64,000 nt of DNA from Ficedula albicollis (GCF_000247815.1 NC_021681.1:11038567-11102566), one strand, 5' to 3'. Positions 35,443 through 51,700 are shown, counted from the stretch's first letter. A program made the numbers and translations. Notes: generated by a model from the letters alone, not told the origin.

Positions 35443-37715
35443 AACTTGTGCAAGATTCCTGATTAGGAATGACAGCTTTGATTATTCATTTACTGGGAAG
35501 ATGAAGAATATTTCCCCTAATGGTCACTTGGACCTGAAAAACTTTTGCAAGACATCAAAAGACTCCATTTTCATAAGCTCTTACTCAACAGGTTGGCACT
35601 CCTACTGAAGTAGATCTGCTATATTAATAAGCAGCAATGTCATACTGTGGATGACCTACAATCTTTCTACTAACAGCTAAGACATGTTTAGGTTCCTACC
35701 TATGAAATCATCTGGAGACTGAAGACTTAAAGGTTGTTAATTCAAGTTTACTACCCATATTTTTCTCAGAAAGACCCCAAGAATGGGAGAAAAAAATCTG
35801 ATTACCTATATTTCTAACACAACAATAAGATACACCAAACAATAAAAATTAAAAATACCTTTGCATTTAAGATCAAAAGAACTGAGCTACTCACAATTAG
35901 CTGCATTTTACAAATATAGAAACTATCACAAGTTAACAACATGCATATTGCCAAAAACTTTAAGTATTATTTACAGAATTTATTCTTCAGACCATTGTTT
36001 TTAGTCTTTAGTTCAAATACAACATATTTTGTTAAAGTATCAGCTGCAAAAATGGAAATACTAATATTTTCACAAATGCATTTAAAGCCTATTGATATTT
36101 ATTAAGCAGGCTACCAAACAATGGAAAGCTATAGTCATTATTCCAATGCTTTCATGTCCACCACATATACTTCTACATGCATAAAGTAAAACTTGTTTAA
36201 AAACTTTTAGCTTAATGCAAATAATAAATCTCAGAAACCTCAGAAATCAAATACCAAGGGAAAAAAAAAAAAACAAAAACCAAACCCAAACCCCCAACCC
36301 TGTATAATTAGAACTCTAGTCTTGGGAGTAGAAAAGGGAAAACTGAAAAGAAGAGACTACACCAGAGAAAAACAAAAAATCACAGCAATGCTTTCTAGCT
36401 TTTAAAGTCTTACGAAAGTATATCCACAGAGTCAGTTTCCACAAGGAAATCTTGAAAAATTAATTTAAGTGCTCAGAATTCCTCTTTTTTCTCATGATGA
36501 TAGATGTACTTCAAATTTATCAGCTGGTAACTACTCAACTCCTCTTTATGGCAGCCTTTAAAGCACCAGGAAGCTCAAAATTGATATTACACACAACACA
36601 AACTGTGGAAGTCACTCTGTTTGAGTAAAGTTTTGCATTACAGTGTTAGAAGCTCTGAATCAATGTTGTTTCTGCTGAACAAGGCAGGAAGAAAAAAAAA
36701 AAAAACAACCTGAATAGTGTTTTTGGAGGGAAAAAAAATTTAAAACAAAAATTATTACTGGATTGCTACACATAATAAAAACACTCCCAAAACAAACTAC
36801 ACACTCTCTGAAAGCGTTCCTAAGTTCCAAGCCAGACTCACAGAATAAATTTAGGCCAGTACCAAGCACTCATTTCTTCCCCGTGTGTAAATGCGACACA
36901 ATCAGGCCTCACATGCAGGCCTCTCTCTCCAACACAGGCAGGACCTTTGTTCGATACGTCGATGTTTTTCCCCCAAAGCCCTTGACATAACTTTCCATTC
37001 TTTCCCCTATTATTTTCCGGTTCCCCGTCTAGACTTTGGGACTCCCGAGCCGTGCAAACCCCCGCCTGCCGGAGAGCCCGTGCACTCGGAAGGGGGAACA
37101 ATAAAAAAGTTGGACACAGGAAGACGGGCCTGCAGGTCTGGCGAGAGCCCCGGCCTCGGTTCCTTCCCTTCCCCGATCGCCGGGGCAGCAGCCGGGAGCC
37201 CCAGTGCCACCAGCCCCCCCAAAGCTGTCCCACTAGCCAGCCCCCCGGGAAAAGGGAAGGAGGAAGAGCCAGGCAGGAAAGGCAGAACCCAGCGTTTGAT
37301 CAGCCTCCAAGTACGACGCATTATGCAAGCAAACGCAAGGACCAGGCAACTTGCTTCTTGACTGAAAACAAGAAAAACATCAGCACGAAAACATTTAGCT
37401 GCGAAAATAATCCCTTTCGTGGGCAAACGGCTTTGTGACTCCGACCCCACGGGCGCCTCCGTTTTCTGCCCACCTTCTTCCTCCCCCCAAAAAAGCTTGT
37501 GAAATATGGACGTCGGCCGATTGTTTAGCATTTTTACCGAGCTGGGCAGGAGGGAAAGAAAGAGAAATTCCTATTTTTTTCCTTTATGATATCCCCGAGC
37601 TTCTTTAGAGAGGGAAAAAAAAATAAAAGGGGGGTAGGTAAGAAAGGACCACTCAGGAAAAGGGGGCCAAGCGGAGTGGGGGAGGGAAGACGGGGAAGGG
37701 CATCGAAATCGGCAA

Positions 37716-37739
37716 GGCAGTGTCAACACTGACACTGCC
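37716..37739. promoter_or_regulatory. 10-bp perfect inverted repeat in the promoter island
   Basis: GGCAGTGTCA and its exact reverse complement TGACACTGCC are separated by ACAC. It could be a cruciform or hairpin, or a dyad site for a dimeric factor (TGTCA/TGACA half-sites recall MEIS/PBX-type motifs). The function is not known. Confidence 0.5.
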
Positions 37740-37841
37740 CTTTTGTATCAGCAGGCACACAGGCCCGCGGAGGGGCGGCCGCGCTGCCGCCCCCTTCCCC
37801 GCCGGCCGGCCCGGGAGAGCCGGGGTGGTCCCGGCACCCCT

Positions 37842-39913
<2,072 letters not shown>

Positions 39914-39999
39914 TGCCCGGCACCGCGGGGCCGCCGCGGCTGCTCCTTTAAGAGGGGGCCGGGCTAGCGGTGACCCCGCGCGATGTCCGCCCCTTCCTG

Positions 40000-40013
40000 G
40001 TTGCCATGGAGAC
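40000..40013 (+). promoter_or_regulatory. RFX X-box-like site
   Basis: GTTGCCATGGAGAC is close to the palindromic RFX consensus GTTGCCATGGCAAC, with a perfect left half-site. It lies 17 bases before the YY1-like motif in the CpG island. Confidence 0.55.
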
Positions 40014-40029
40014 CGCCCGCCAGCGTCCC

Positions 40030-40040
40030 AAAATGGCGGC
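40030..40040 (+). promoter_or_regulatory. YY1-type motif
   Basis: AAAATGGCGGC fits the AANATGGCGGC YY1 pattern, which in vertebrate promoters usually lies on the sense strand just downstream of the start site. Its orientation predicts a plus-strand transcript starting near 40000-40030. Confidence 0.55.
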
Positions 40041-40042
40041 CG

Positions 40043-40083
<41 letters not shown>
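40043..40083. repeat. C41 homopolymer
   Basis: A run of 41 C follows GGCGGCCG and precedes GGCGGGGCC. Part may be real GC-rich sequence, but it resembles the other poly-C runs in the window. Confidence 0.8.
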
Positions 40084-40085
<2 letters not shown>

Positions 40086-40271
40086 CGGGGCCGCGCGGGT
40101 CCGCCGCTCTCTCCGCCGCCCGAGAAGGAAGGAAGGCAGGCAGGCAGACCGGCAGCCTGAGGCGGCAGCGGCTTTAGCGAGGGCTTGTCTGTGGGGAAGG
40201 AGCCCCTCCGTGCCGGGGCAGGACGAGGGGCCCCGTTAACGCTGCCCGGAAGCCACCGGCAGGCGCCACCC
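40084..40271 (+). other. Candidate non-coding first exon of a plus-strand gene
   Basis: GC-rich sequence containing an ETS-like CCGGAAG at 40246 ends in a strong donor (CACCC|GTAAGT at 40271/40272). It contains no ATG, so it would be 5' UTR. By synteny the gene should be FBXO36, but no coding match supports this. The start is unknown; it may lie before the C41 run. Confidence 0.35.
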
Positions 40272-41191
40272 GTAAGTGCCGCTGGCCTGGCCTCCTGGGG
40301 GCTGGGAGCGCCTGGCCGCGTGAGGGCTGGCCACCAAAAGGGTATTTCCAGGCATGGCCGAAAGTGCAGCTGGACGAGGGGCCTCGGTATGTGGGAGATT
40401 CCTTTTACCTGGACTTTCCCCAGCCTGTGGGATGGGGCTCTGGGTGAGGAACCAGAGGAAAGGAGAAAATAGAAATGTTTCCAAATGGTGAGTTAGTAAC
40501 CTTGCGGAGTAGGCTAATACACATCATGATTTTGTACCTTTAAAACAAACATAAGTCTGCTCTCAGAAAGGCCTCACAAATAAATGTGTGACATTTAGGG
40601 CAAATAAACAACAAATCCTTAGATATTCCTTCTAAGGAAAGATACGTTTAGCCGCACTTTCAGAGTAATCAGACTTAAGGCAGAGAGGTAAGCAATAATC
40701 TAATATTTCATTCCAAGAACATAAAGTTAACATCTGGGAATGGGAAGGCTGTGTATATTTTCCACATTGTACCTGGAGGTGTTATGTGTCCTGCCTTTCA
40801 CCACTGTAGATAACTGGTTTTTCAAACAGGGAAATAAGCAATGCTAAATATCCTGGAAGAGTTTTTTGAACCTTTTTTTTAAAATGTCCTGCAAAAAGTG
40901 CAATATGAGTATTTTTCAGAGTAATCTAGTAGAATCATCAAGGAGAAATGTTGGACAGTAAACAAATGAAATTTAACAAATCTGATTATGAGTTTATAAG
41001 ATTATGAAATAAAAATGCAAATATGCTATAAACTTTGTTTCATTTTGACCCATATTTTCCTAAGTTTACTTACTTTGTATTTATTAGAGAGGCAAACACA
41101 AATGCTTGTCTCAAGCTGGACATACTGATTTAGAAGATGCAAAGTTTCAGAAACTTTTCTGAGAAAGTTTTTTAAATGTCTCACCAGAACC

Positions 41192-41656
<465 letters not shown>

Positions 41657-42351
41657 CTGTTAGTTTTCATAACGTAAACCAAAATAAGGAACATAAGTTC
41701 TTTCAGGGAAGAATTGCTGCACAATAACTGGGAAATAAGTGCTTTTGAGTAGCTGAAATCTTGTGGTGGGCCTGTCCCACTGAGCCCAAAGGAATGCTAC
41801 TAGTGCTCTGCTTGTCTGTGGAATGTGACTGAGTGTTGTGGGGTCTTTGCTATTCATTTTTGCACCCAGATAATAAAATAAGATGGTTCTTATTTCTGTC
41901 TTCAGGTTTTTGGTTCTCATATCTGTTTCCTGTCATACACTTCAGGTATCTATTCTTGGGTTTGTTTTCAGCTGCCCAAATATATCCTGAAAAGGAACCA
42001 AAGTCAGTTAACACTAACCGTGCAAAAAAAGCTTCATAACTGTCAGTGTAAGTAAGTTCAAATTGTTCTGCAAATGTTCATTGTACAAAACCAGGAAGTT
42101 GGTGTCATTGAAAAATAACTGAAAAGGTCAGCTTTTTATGGCAATAAGATCATTTGAGTGTTGTGCAGTGAATGTATGTATTTGAATATATCACTATATT
42201 TTCTGAAGCTAGCGTACCTGATTTCGGCAAAACTTCCCAATTACCTCAAATTTTAATTCCTTACTCCTCAAAACACCTTCACTTAAATAGTGTCTCCAGT
42301 TTTAACTTCCATGCATGTAAAACTTCTGGATGCTAGCTAACCGTTCTACAG

Positions 42352-42400
42352 GCTATGGAATCTCCTGAGAAGAGACCTGTGTCAAAAATAGCAATTGAAG
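42352..42400 (+). other. Isolated exon-like segment with ATG
   Basis: A 49-nt segment is bounded by an acceptor (GTTCTACAG) and a strong donor (GAAG|GTATGTGC). It holds an in-frame ATG and would encode MESPEKRPVSKIAIE and then one base of the next codon. It lies 2 kb downstream of the candidate first exon and in the same direction. I do not recognise the peptide. It could be an alternative 5' coding exon of the divergent gene, a lncRNA exon or chance. Confidence 0.3.
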
Positions 42401-43099
42401 GTATGTGCATCACTGATGTTCCAAGTTGTGTCTCATGTAACATATATTTAGCCATCCTGGGTTAGCATGGAGGAGGCCTTCTTGTTGGTTCACATTCCCA
42501 GTGTGCTATTTTGCAGTCTCCTAATAAATAACAGTCTTTGCCTGAAAGGCCTCACAGTCTAAGCCTCCAACCTGGCACAGGGTTACATGAATGCTGAAAC
42601 CTGCTGCTTTGAATAGCCCCATTCTTGGAACTGAGGGGTTTCAGAACTGTCTGTTGTTTTTTTTTTGAAGCAGAAAGGGGAGTTTGTGGCTGCACAGTGG
42701 ATTTGTATGAAAGCTCCCATAATTCTGTCCAGTGTTGCCCTTCTTTGAATGGTCTGCTTGGGCTTTACATGATCAGTAAATTCAGCTCATTCAGTTATCA
42801 ATTTACTGGGCACATCTTGTAAAGCTCCAAGGCTGTGGCTATGGCCAGGATTTCCAGGTATCAGCTGACTATAAAGTCAAACTGTCAACAGAAATTGTGG
42901 ACAAATACAGAAGATTTTAAGAATGTGTTAGGGCAAGAAACTTAGTTGCATAAATGAGCATTCACAGAATACAGTTCATCCAGCTGGATTGTGTGGAAGG
43001 AGACATCTTCCGAGCCATCAGTGAAAATAATTTTTTTCAAGTAGCTATTTTAAGTCAGCAATCATAATTTTACAAATGCACAGAAACTATTCCACATAT

Positions 43100-43200
43100 T
43101 TCCCCTGTGTGAGCATCTGCCAGTTCCACTGCAGAAATATAAGACTGAAAGAGACAACTTCAGGTCATCCAGTCCCAGTGCCTGCTGTTTCATCCAGCTA
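43100..43200 (-). mobile_element. Degraded CR1 LINE fragment, antisense
   Basis: GAGACAACTTCAGGTCATCC followed by AGTCCCAGTGCCTGCTG resembles the reverse complement of CR1 3' sequence (GGACCTCTGGAGGTCATCTAGTCC type). Divergence is high and the limits are approximate. Confidence 0.5.
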
Positions 43201-43238
43201 CATAATAGATCTTCATAGCATAAATGGGATTTGATTTG

Positions 43239-43386
43239 TTTCAAAGGTAGCGAAGCTTTTTTTACTCTGCTACTTCACACAGATCAACGGCTCCAGATCA
43301 TCACTTCTCTGATTTCAAAGGTAGCGAAGCTTTTTTTACTCTGCTACTTCACACAGATCAACTGCTCCAGATGATCACTTCTCTGA
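43239..43386. repeat. 74-bp tandem duplication
   Basis: Copies 43239-43312 and 43313-43386 begin TTTCAAAGGTAGCGAAGC and differ at two positions (CGGCTCC/CTGCTCC and GATCATC/GATGATC). Confidence 0.9.
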
Positions 43387-45194
43387 AGGTTAGAAGTGCA
43401 GTTATGCAGATTAATTTACATTTATTTTGGATATATTGTGTGTAGGTAACAAGACTGTATATATGAATATATATATGATATATTGTATATATTTAATAAA
43501 TGCACACTCTGGATAGAGTTTGTCTCGTTTTTTCAGTCTCCACTTGAGAAACAAGTGGTCTCTGCTTCTTGTTCACTCTCATCTTTTCATTGCACTTATT
43601 CCCATTAATACTTTTGTTCTTAATAATAATAAGCCTAACAAGTACCATGTGAATAGCATTGTTACTTCCCCGTGTCTTCTGGAAAATTCTGGGTGATTTG
43701 AATTTTAGGATTGTAGTTAACTTTCTCTACCAAAATCACATTAATGACTCTTGATCATCCTTCGATTAGTTATTATTCCAATGTCTTTCTCCTCTGTCAA
43801 CTTTCAATTTATAACCTTTTGGTTTATGGCAGAAATTATTTCCAAATGAATGACTTTGCCATTTGTACTTTTCAAATTTTATTTTTTTTTATTCACTTTC
43901 TTTTCTCCTCTCCAGGACTGCTCTGAGTTGATATGAAGGAGAAATTGGTGTACATGTCAGAATAAATATAATAAATAAAAAATCATTCTTGGCCATAAAA
44001 GGTATTCTAGGAATCCTGCTAGTATTCATGGGAATGGTGAAGAGTTTTCATTTTGTTTGAGTGCATATGCTATTACATAGAATGGGAATCTCTTTGTTCA
44101 AGACTGACATGAGGGATGGCAACTTGTTTCACATATACCTTTCACTATACATGTTTTTCAATCTTGAAATGCCAAATTAACATTTGATATGCCAGTTATA
44201 ACTTGGTAAGGTTTATCACAAAAAACAGTAGATGTTATCTGTTTGCTCAAGGCAAGTGATTAATCTTATGGCTTCCCACATTAAATGTAAGATGTCTTGA
44301 GAGAGCCACACAAATAACCTTACAAAATAGCGTTTCTTATAAATTGTCTAACAGATGATAAGCACAGGTTTTGAAAAGTGCAGGAGAGGAATCCAGATGG
44401 TGGGGTACTGTAGGAAAGATCAGTCACTCATTTTGGTCAAACAAGGAATATAGACACACATCCCCCACCCTCAAAAAAAGTCTGGTGCTTAATCTGCTTA
44501 GAGGGCAGGCTGATAACTGAAATGATGAGGCTGGTAACAAAAGAAATGTAATGGGAAAATGATCCGCTCAACATGTAATTAATACTAGCATCTGTCACCA
44601 TTTAATGAATGCTACACTAATCAGAAGATTTTGTCATGTTAGTGAAATGTTCAGCTACTTACTCACAAAAGACCGGCATGGTGCATCCACAAGACTGCCG
44701 TGGTTCTGTGCAATATTCCACACATGATCTGCTCATGTAACAACCAGGATAACTGAACTGCCTCAAATACGCAACTGCAGAATTGTGTGTTTGGCCAGAG
44801 ATCAGCAACTGGGTTCTCTAAAAGATATACACAGGACATGTAGATGAGCAAACAGTGTAAGTAACTCGGCAAACAGTTCTGATGAATGTTCTTGTTCTTT
44901 ACCCCTCATTGCTCCTATTGTTTAGTATTTGCCTCTATGTCTTCAATCAGTTTCTGATTAAATCAATACATTCTGAGCACAGCACATTATTTTGGATACT
45001 GAGTACTACAGTATTTGCTTAAAAGACCCTATAATTAATTGTTTCAATTTTAAAAATACAGGTTTTTTTCTGGCTTTTTTAGTTGTAAGCAAAAATTCTG
45101 AACCTACAGCACTTAAATCTTTAAGAACCTTTTTTAAAAAAAAATCCTTTTTCAATAAACGGTCAGTTGTGTAATTGATCTCTGTAAGTCCTGC

Positions 45195-45285
45195 ACTACA
45201 AAAACCCAAACAAACAAACAAACACCACCACACTACCAACAACTTAACCCAAACAAAAATTAAACAAAACAAAGCACCCCAACAA
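45195..45285 (+). repeat. AC-rich CAAA-type low-complexity tract
   Basis: Repeated CAAA units (CCCAAACAAACAAACAAAC) grade into CCACCACACTACC and further A-rich sequence lacking G. It is simple-sequence DNA without coding character. Confidence 0.7.
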
Positions 45286-48200
45286 CTTATAATTTTCAAT
45301 AAAATTTCCATTTTAGGAGGCCTTAATAAATTATCCTTGTAGTGGTGGGCTGGCTGATTTATTAAGCCTGCAAGGATAGCTCCACCATTTGTAAAAAAAG
45401 GTACTATACAGTTAACTGTTATATCTTGGGCTTGTTTTTAAGTCTTTATGATGACATTTGATATGTAACCTATTTGATTGACAGCAGATGCCATTTGAAG
45501 TGCTTAAGCCAGATGGATGGAGGGGGGGGAAATTAACAGATGTTCTAGTAGCAATTGAGCTCAAATTAATTTCATATTAGACAAAGCAATTTTTGGAAAA
45601 ATAAGTCTTACTTTAAGTAAAGATCTGTGGGAGATGAACCTTTTTTTCAAAATTCTATTTTATTTGCATTTTAAACCTGAGGGATGCCATATCAGTTACA
45701 CCTAGCCAGATTCTATCCAAGTCTCTTCTTTGACTTTGTAGAGGTTTGTGTCCTTAGAAAACAAAAAAGGAAATGCTCTGCTGTGCTGAAAAGATGTATT
45801 TCCAAAATAATCAAACATTTTCATGGTAATGGTATCACACAGTATTAAGCAGTTACTATCAGGAGAATGTTTGTTAAGACAAAAATACATAGGGAAATTG
45901 CCTTTGCTTTTTTGCTGTCTCTAATTCAGACATCAAAGTAAACAGTAGAGCTGCTTGGAGAAAATGGAGACAGTTTCTCTGGGGAAATAATGCTGCATTG
46001 GAAAAGCATGAATATTGTTGTCAGATGTTTCTGTACAAAGCTAAAGTAAGTTGGTTTAACAGTGTTATGATGTGTTATGGTTTGGATGCCTGATGGTACC
46101 TCTCACTTCTTCCACGATGTGCCACCTCTGGGTGTATGCAGTTGCTAGATCTTCTCCATAAGGTTTTATGGAAGATCTGGGAATTCTTTGGTCATGCTGC
46201 AGTATTGAAGATGTAATACAGCACAAAAACTGACATAGGAAAATTTGGGCTTTTAACAACTGAAATGCAATTTGTGGTGTGTTGCACTGGCAATGCTGGA
46301 ATTTCAGGGCTTTCGTTATTAGTGGAGCAAGATTTCTCTACAGAAGGCATTACATACAGCAATGTAAGTGGTGGGTTTTTACCTTCCCAGGAGAATCAAT
46401 TCTCTTTTTTGGAGATTGTTGTTTTGGAGTTTTTTCCCCACAAACATTACCAAATGCTTAACGCCATGAAACATTCATTTATTGATTTGAAATTAGGTAT
46501 ATAACCAATATGGAGTGATTATTACTTGTAAAGTTGAGTTCTTAGTGAGCCTATGATAATGAGGTGCTGTCATGTGGGCTTATAAAATTCTTTTTCAGTA
46601 GTGGTTGAGTTGTTATTTCAAGATGCATTGGAATATTGTCATATCAGTTTCAGTTAAGGTATGTGAAAGATGATAAAGTAATCTTGGTTAATTCGCTATT
46701 AATCTGGTTCTGCTACATCACTAGTAGCCTAGAGATGTATTTTTCACTTTTGTCTCAGCTGGGCTTTGTCTACTTGTAACTAATCTTTAATATACAGACA
46801 GCAGGATCTCACAAAATTGCAATGTTTTAGCTCCTGTTTTAAGTTTTATGCATGGTTTTAATATTTGTGGCTTTCTCTAAAAGAATCATACTTGATCTAG
46901 ACCTGCCTGACATGGATGATTTTCAGGTCATGCAGGTGTAATAGTTTCTCAAGGTAAGCAATCACAACTATTTTCTGCTTAATAATGTAAACATTTCTTT
47001 CTGTAACCAAGTCATGTACACATGTTCCTTATTGACAGTACTTGTTCTTTAGAAACAACAAAAGATTTAGTTACATTTTTCACTTGCATTATCAAATCAT
47101 TATCAATCTTGTTCTGTCTCTTGGGATACCTCAGGAGTAATTCTACTTTCATATTACCAAAGATAAGTTTGTGTTCTTTCCTGTTGTCTTGTTTTCCTTT
47201 TTCCTGCTTCAAGTTAGAAAAATAATTATTTCTTTTTTCTTTTGCTTTGTTAACGAGGAGCAATTTACATTATTTTGTTTTTCATATACATAGTGGCATT
47301 CATGATGAAGAACTGTCAGATATATTTACTTGACCAGGCATATCATATATTTATACTTTTTTACATATATCAAAAGTAATTAAATGTATTCAAGAAAGTA
47401 TTCAAGGGAAAGAAGAGGGCAAGAAGTGTAGAAGCTAGCAAAGCTAGTAAAGCTAGAAAAGGTTCAGAATTTTTGTCTCAAAGTGACCTAAAAATTATTT
47501 TTAAACAAAGTTGCTGATCTAAACTGCTCCATGGATTTTTATTCTAAAGATTTGCTTGATTTTGATCAGGTATAAACTAATCCAGTTTGTGTTAAACTGA
47601 AATAAGCCTAAATAAAACCAAAGTAAAAGTGCTTGCAGCTTTTGGATGGACTTCACAAAATTAGATTAAAATTGTGCACACTGGGTACGAGCAGTGTAAA
47701 TGTCATTTGTTGGCTGAAACCTGAATTACACAAATAATCTGGAAAAGGGTGGGAACTAGAAGAATGAACACAAGTGCACAGTAAAATGATAGAAATCATT
47801 TGTTGAAAAACTCTAATACTGTAGAAGCAGAAGCCCGGGAGAGTGTCTGAAGCCAGAGTTCTAAATAACATAATAGGATGATAGTGAACAATGGAGTGAA
47901 AGGAATGACAGCAGATGGGGATTGCAGGCAAGAGAAGCTATGTAGCTGGAAAGCATCAAAAGAGCAAGCAGATACTTGTGACAGAAAATGCAATATATGT
48001 TTTAATGCATGTGCACATCAAATTATCATGACAAATGATAATGAGAGATTTCAGCTTTTGCTAAGTTTGTGCTATAGCTGAGTTGTACAGTTGTTTCCTC
48101 CTATGCAGTTTACAATGAGACTGAAACCTGAAAGAAACAAATGTTAAGTTTCATGTAAAATGAGTAATTAAAATGGACTGAAAAAATCCTAGTGTTTGAA

Positions 48201-48696
48201 GAAACAGGGAAAAAATCAACCAACAGTTAGCACATGCTACCTGTAGTACTGGGCTGATAACTCGTGGAGAGAGAGGGCACACATGTTAACGCAGCTTTTT
48301 CTAAAAACCGGAGACATGCGTGGGAGTCAGGTACTTCAGAATGCCTGCACCATGTGATAGATTCTTTAGTGTTCCTGCCTTCTGATGTGAGGTGGAATTA
48401 AAGCTGTAAATAGACAGCTAGGGAACTTTGAAAAACACACTGATAGTGTTATTTTGATCTTAAAAAAATTTGATGAGATTTTAGGGGCCAGTGCAATAGA
48501 TGTTCCTCTAAATTTAGAGTAGGAGATGTCCGTGCTGAAAGTAAGCTGCCCACGTAAAAATACAGGAAAACAATTTTCAGCAGATATTAGATTAAACTGG
48601 TGGCAAATATATGCAAATCAGGAAGATAATAAGTATCCAAGAAAGGAGTAGTGGGATGATTCAACTAAGACTTCATCTGTAATAAAAAGGATTGCC

Positions 48697-48788
48697 AGTT
48701 ATATGTACAGACCCTGCTAAAAGAAGTGCAGATTCACTAAAAAGTTATATGTACAGACCCTGCTAAAAGAAGTGCGGATTCACTAAAA
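48697..48788. repeat. 46-bp tandem duplication
   Basis: Copies 48697-48742 and 48743-48788 begin AGTTATATGTACAGACCCTG and differ at one position (GTGCAG/GTGCGG). Confidence 0.9.
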
Positions 48789-51700
48789 ATTACTTTGCAC
48801 TGTAACACTGCTCTACTTCAGGACATTTTATACAGATAGCAAAAGTCTGACTGCCCTGTTCTGTTGTTTCGAGTTTTTACTCTAAAAAACAGGAAACAAA
48901 CTCAAACCCAAAAAAAAAAAATTCCAAAAGAAATTCAAAACATTGACTAGACCTGCAATTTTAATAGGGAGACCTTGAAACTGAATTGAGGAGGACAAAA
49001 CTAAGAGAAATGGTTTTAAATTAAGCCTGTCCGTGTCTTATCCATCTAGAAAGGAATGTTATGTCTTGAACTTAGCTTGCATGCTTTGTTCTGTTAAGTA
49101 GTGGAGTAATCTCTTTGTGGCGGTCTGATCTAGGTCTGCCTATTTAATCACATTAATAAATGGCAAGTATCATGCTCATAATTGAAGACTCTGATCCTCT
49201 AAAGTAATATTTTATTCCCTCTGATAGTTCTGCTTTCCCTTCAGCACATCTCCTCCCTTCTGCTTTGTGTCTCACTCTTGTATTGTTTCTCTGATCTGTG
49301 TGCACGTCCGTACAAAGATAGACCTTAGCTTCCGAAGCACCTGTGCTGTAAGCAGCTGTGATAAACAGCTTTGCCTACTTTTTTATTTTCTTACTTTATT
49401 CACTTTTTATTCATTCTCTCTCCCACCCACAAGCTCTGGGAAAACCAAGGAAGAAAGATACTAAAATACAAATAAAGCAGGTATGTAACTGAGAGAAAGG
49501 GAAGAGACCATGGCAAGACAACAGATTTTGTGCTCAAATATAACTACTGCGTTCCCCAAAGGAAAAGGCAATTATTATTTCCAAGCTTTTTATTATATCT
49601 TCCTCCTGTATTTTAATAAAACATTTTTCAGATGCTCTAAGTGGGAGCCTTTGGTAGTCATGCACACACACACGCAAAGCTAATCCCTTGGTTTAAGTGG
49701 GTTGATGTTTCCAAGTGTGAGTGAAGTGAGGAAAAAATTATCAGCTTCATAGTTGCTACATGTGAAATTTTGGAATTGAGATATTTCTCTTCATGCGCTT
49801 GAAATATTTGTTAAAAGCACAGCACAAAACACTTTGCCTTGACACCCGAAGTTATCTTCTTTCTGTGTGTCATTATCTTTACCTCTGAACTCTGCTACAG
49901 TCACCATTATATTTTTTGTTTGCTAGCAAAATTGTTTTAGCTTTCCTTGCTATTAATAGTAAAACTTATTTTTCTCCAAAACCAAAGCAGACATAGGGAA
50001 GTATGTGGGTTTCCATGATGACTAATGTGGTCCTGAGAAGAATCTGTACAAACTTTCAAGTACACACTGTTGTCCAGAATTTCAGCTCAATTACGTGTAG
50101 GGGATTTTCTTGTAGAACCGTTACTTTAGCACAGCTAAGTATTAGGTTTTACACTTTAGACTCTTTGGCATATATGAAGTAGACATCTCTTAGAAAGACT
50201 GAAAAATGGACTATGTCTAGTAAATGCCAAATAAACCTGCTTTTTCTTCTCATGAGTGCACATCAGAAGGAAACTTATTTTGTAGAGATGTAATCCTATC
50301 ACTGTAGACAAAATAGTAATTTGTATAATTTCCTATACTGTAGCAAATGCAGATGTTGAGGTTTTGTACCAGTTGTGAAATGAAGCAGGGAATTTGTAAG
50401 CCCTACCTTAAATTTGAGAAGAAAGTCGATAAATTGCCAAAAGAACAAAAAGCATCCAATTTCACAGACATAACAGGCAGCAGCTAATACCTGCTTGATT
50501 TCGTATTGTTCATCCCTGAAATGTGGAATGGCACCAGAGCATGGCTTTAGTTTCATTTCAGTTTGGTAGCCTCTTGCACTATTGCACCCAGATGTGTTTC
50601 AATTTTGTGTTTACTCCGAAAAAGTTGTCTTTCAAAGGCTTCCGAGAACCCCAAATAAATTAGGACTTCATTAACTGCAACCTCTTGATGATCCACTTTA
50701 CTTTCTTTTTCCGGTGAAACCCTGCCAGTAATTTTGAGTTACATACCAGCACCAGTCCTAAAACCAGTGTAGTCCCTTCTTCCAGGCTGCATTTGCTAGT
50801 GGTCACATTCTTGCATATTAACCAAATCAGGACTCTCAAAATTATCTGCTTTCGCCAGTCATATATTTTCATTACCAAGAGTCTAACTGGTTTTGGAGGC
50901 AGGAAAGAAAAGTGGAGACTTAACAGATTCTTCAGTTCCACAAGATCTGCATTCTTGCTTTTAAGTTAATCACAATATACCATTGTAGCCTCACACGAAA
51001 CAATTGCCCATGTGTGTTATCGTTGCGCAGCAGCTTATCCCACAGGGATCAAAACAGCATTGGCTTGAGCTGGGTCAGTGTCCATGCCTAAGGATAGCCT
51101 CACTCCAGCTCTTTGTAAAGTTATGAAACATTTTAATTTAGTTCCTTTGCAAGTACCTGTCCATTGTCAGTGCTAGCTGCTTGCACAATTTACACACAAG
51201 AAACGGTTTCCTCCTCTTGGTGAAAATTGAGTAAAATTTTAAGGTACTTGTTTTGCATTTTTTTAAGTGGCCTAGAAGCCTCAGCTTCATTCACTTACAG
51301 AATGAGCATAGCTTTGCCTAAGCCTAAAGATTTCTCTTTTCCAACTCAAATTTTCCTTTATTTCTTATGCAGTCAAAGCTGCAGTATGGATGTAAATGCA
51401 ACTGTGTGAAAAACTTCACTATAAAGTAAAAAACCCCTCTACTACGGTATCAACTAGATGCAACTATGTTAGAGTAAGAGTAGAAAAAACTATGACAAGA
51501 GGGTGCCTTTTCGTAAGTAAAAAATTTAGAAATATCTAATTTATAGTTATCTCCTTTAAGATATTTCAGTAATGCTGGTATTTATTCCACTTTTATTTTG
51601 TAAAGATATAAGTGAGGGTGATATGGGCAATTTCTTAGCCAAAATACATGGAAGCAAATTGTTTTAAAACCAATAGATTCATTTGAAACTGTGGTCAAAA

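Noticed and set aside
36838..37531. Several 100-170-codon frames on both strands in the CpG island
   Set aside because: GC-rich island sequence has few stop codons. The frames overlap in opposite directions and show no recognisable domain.
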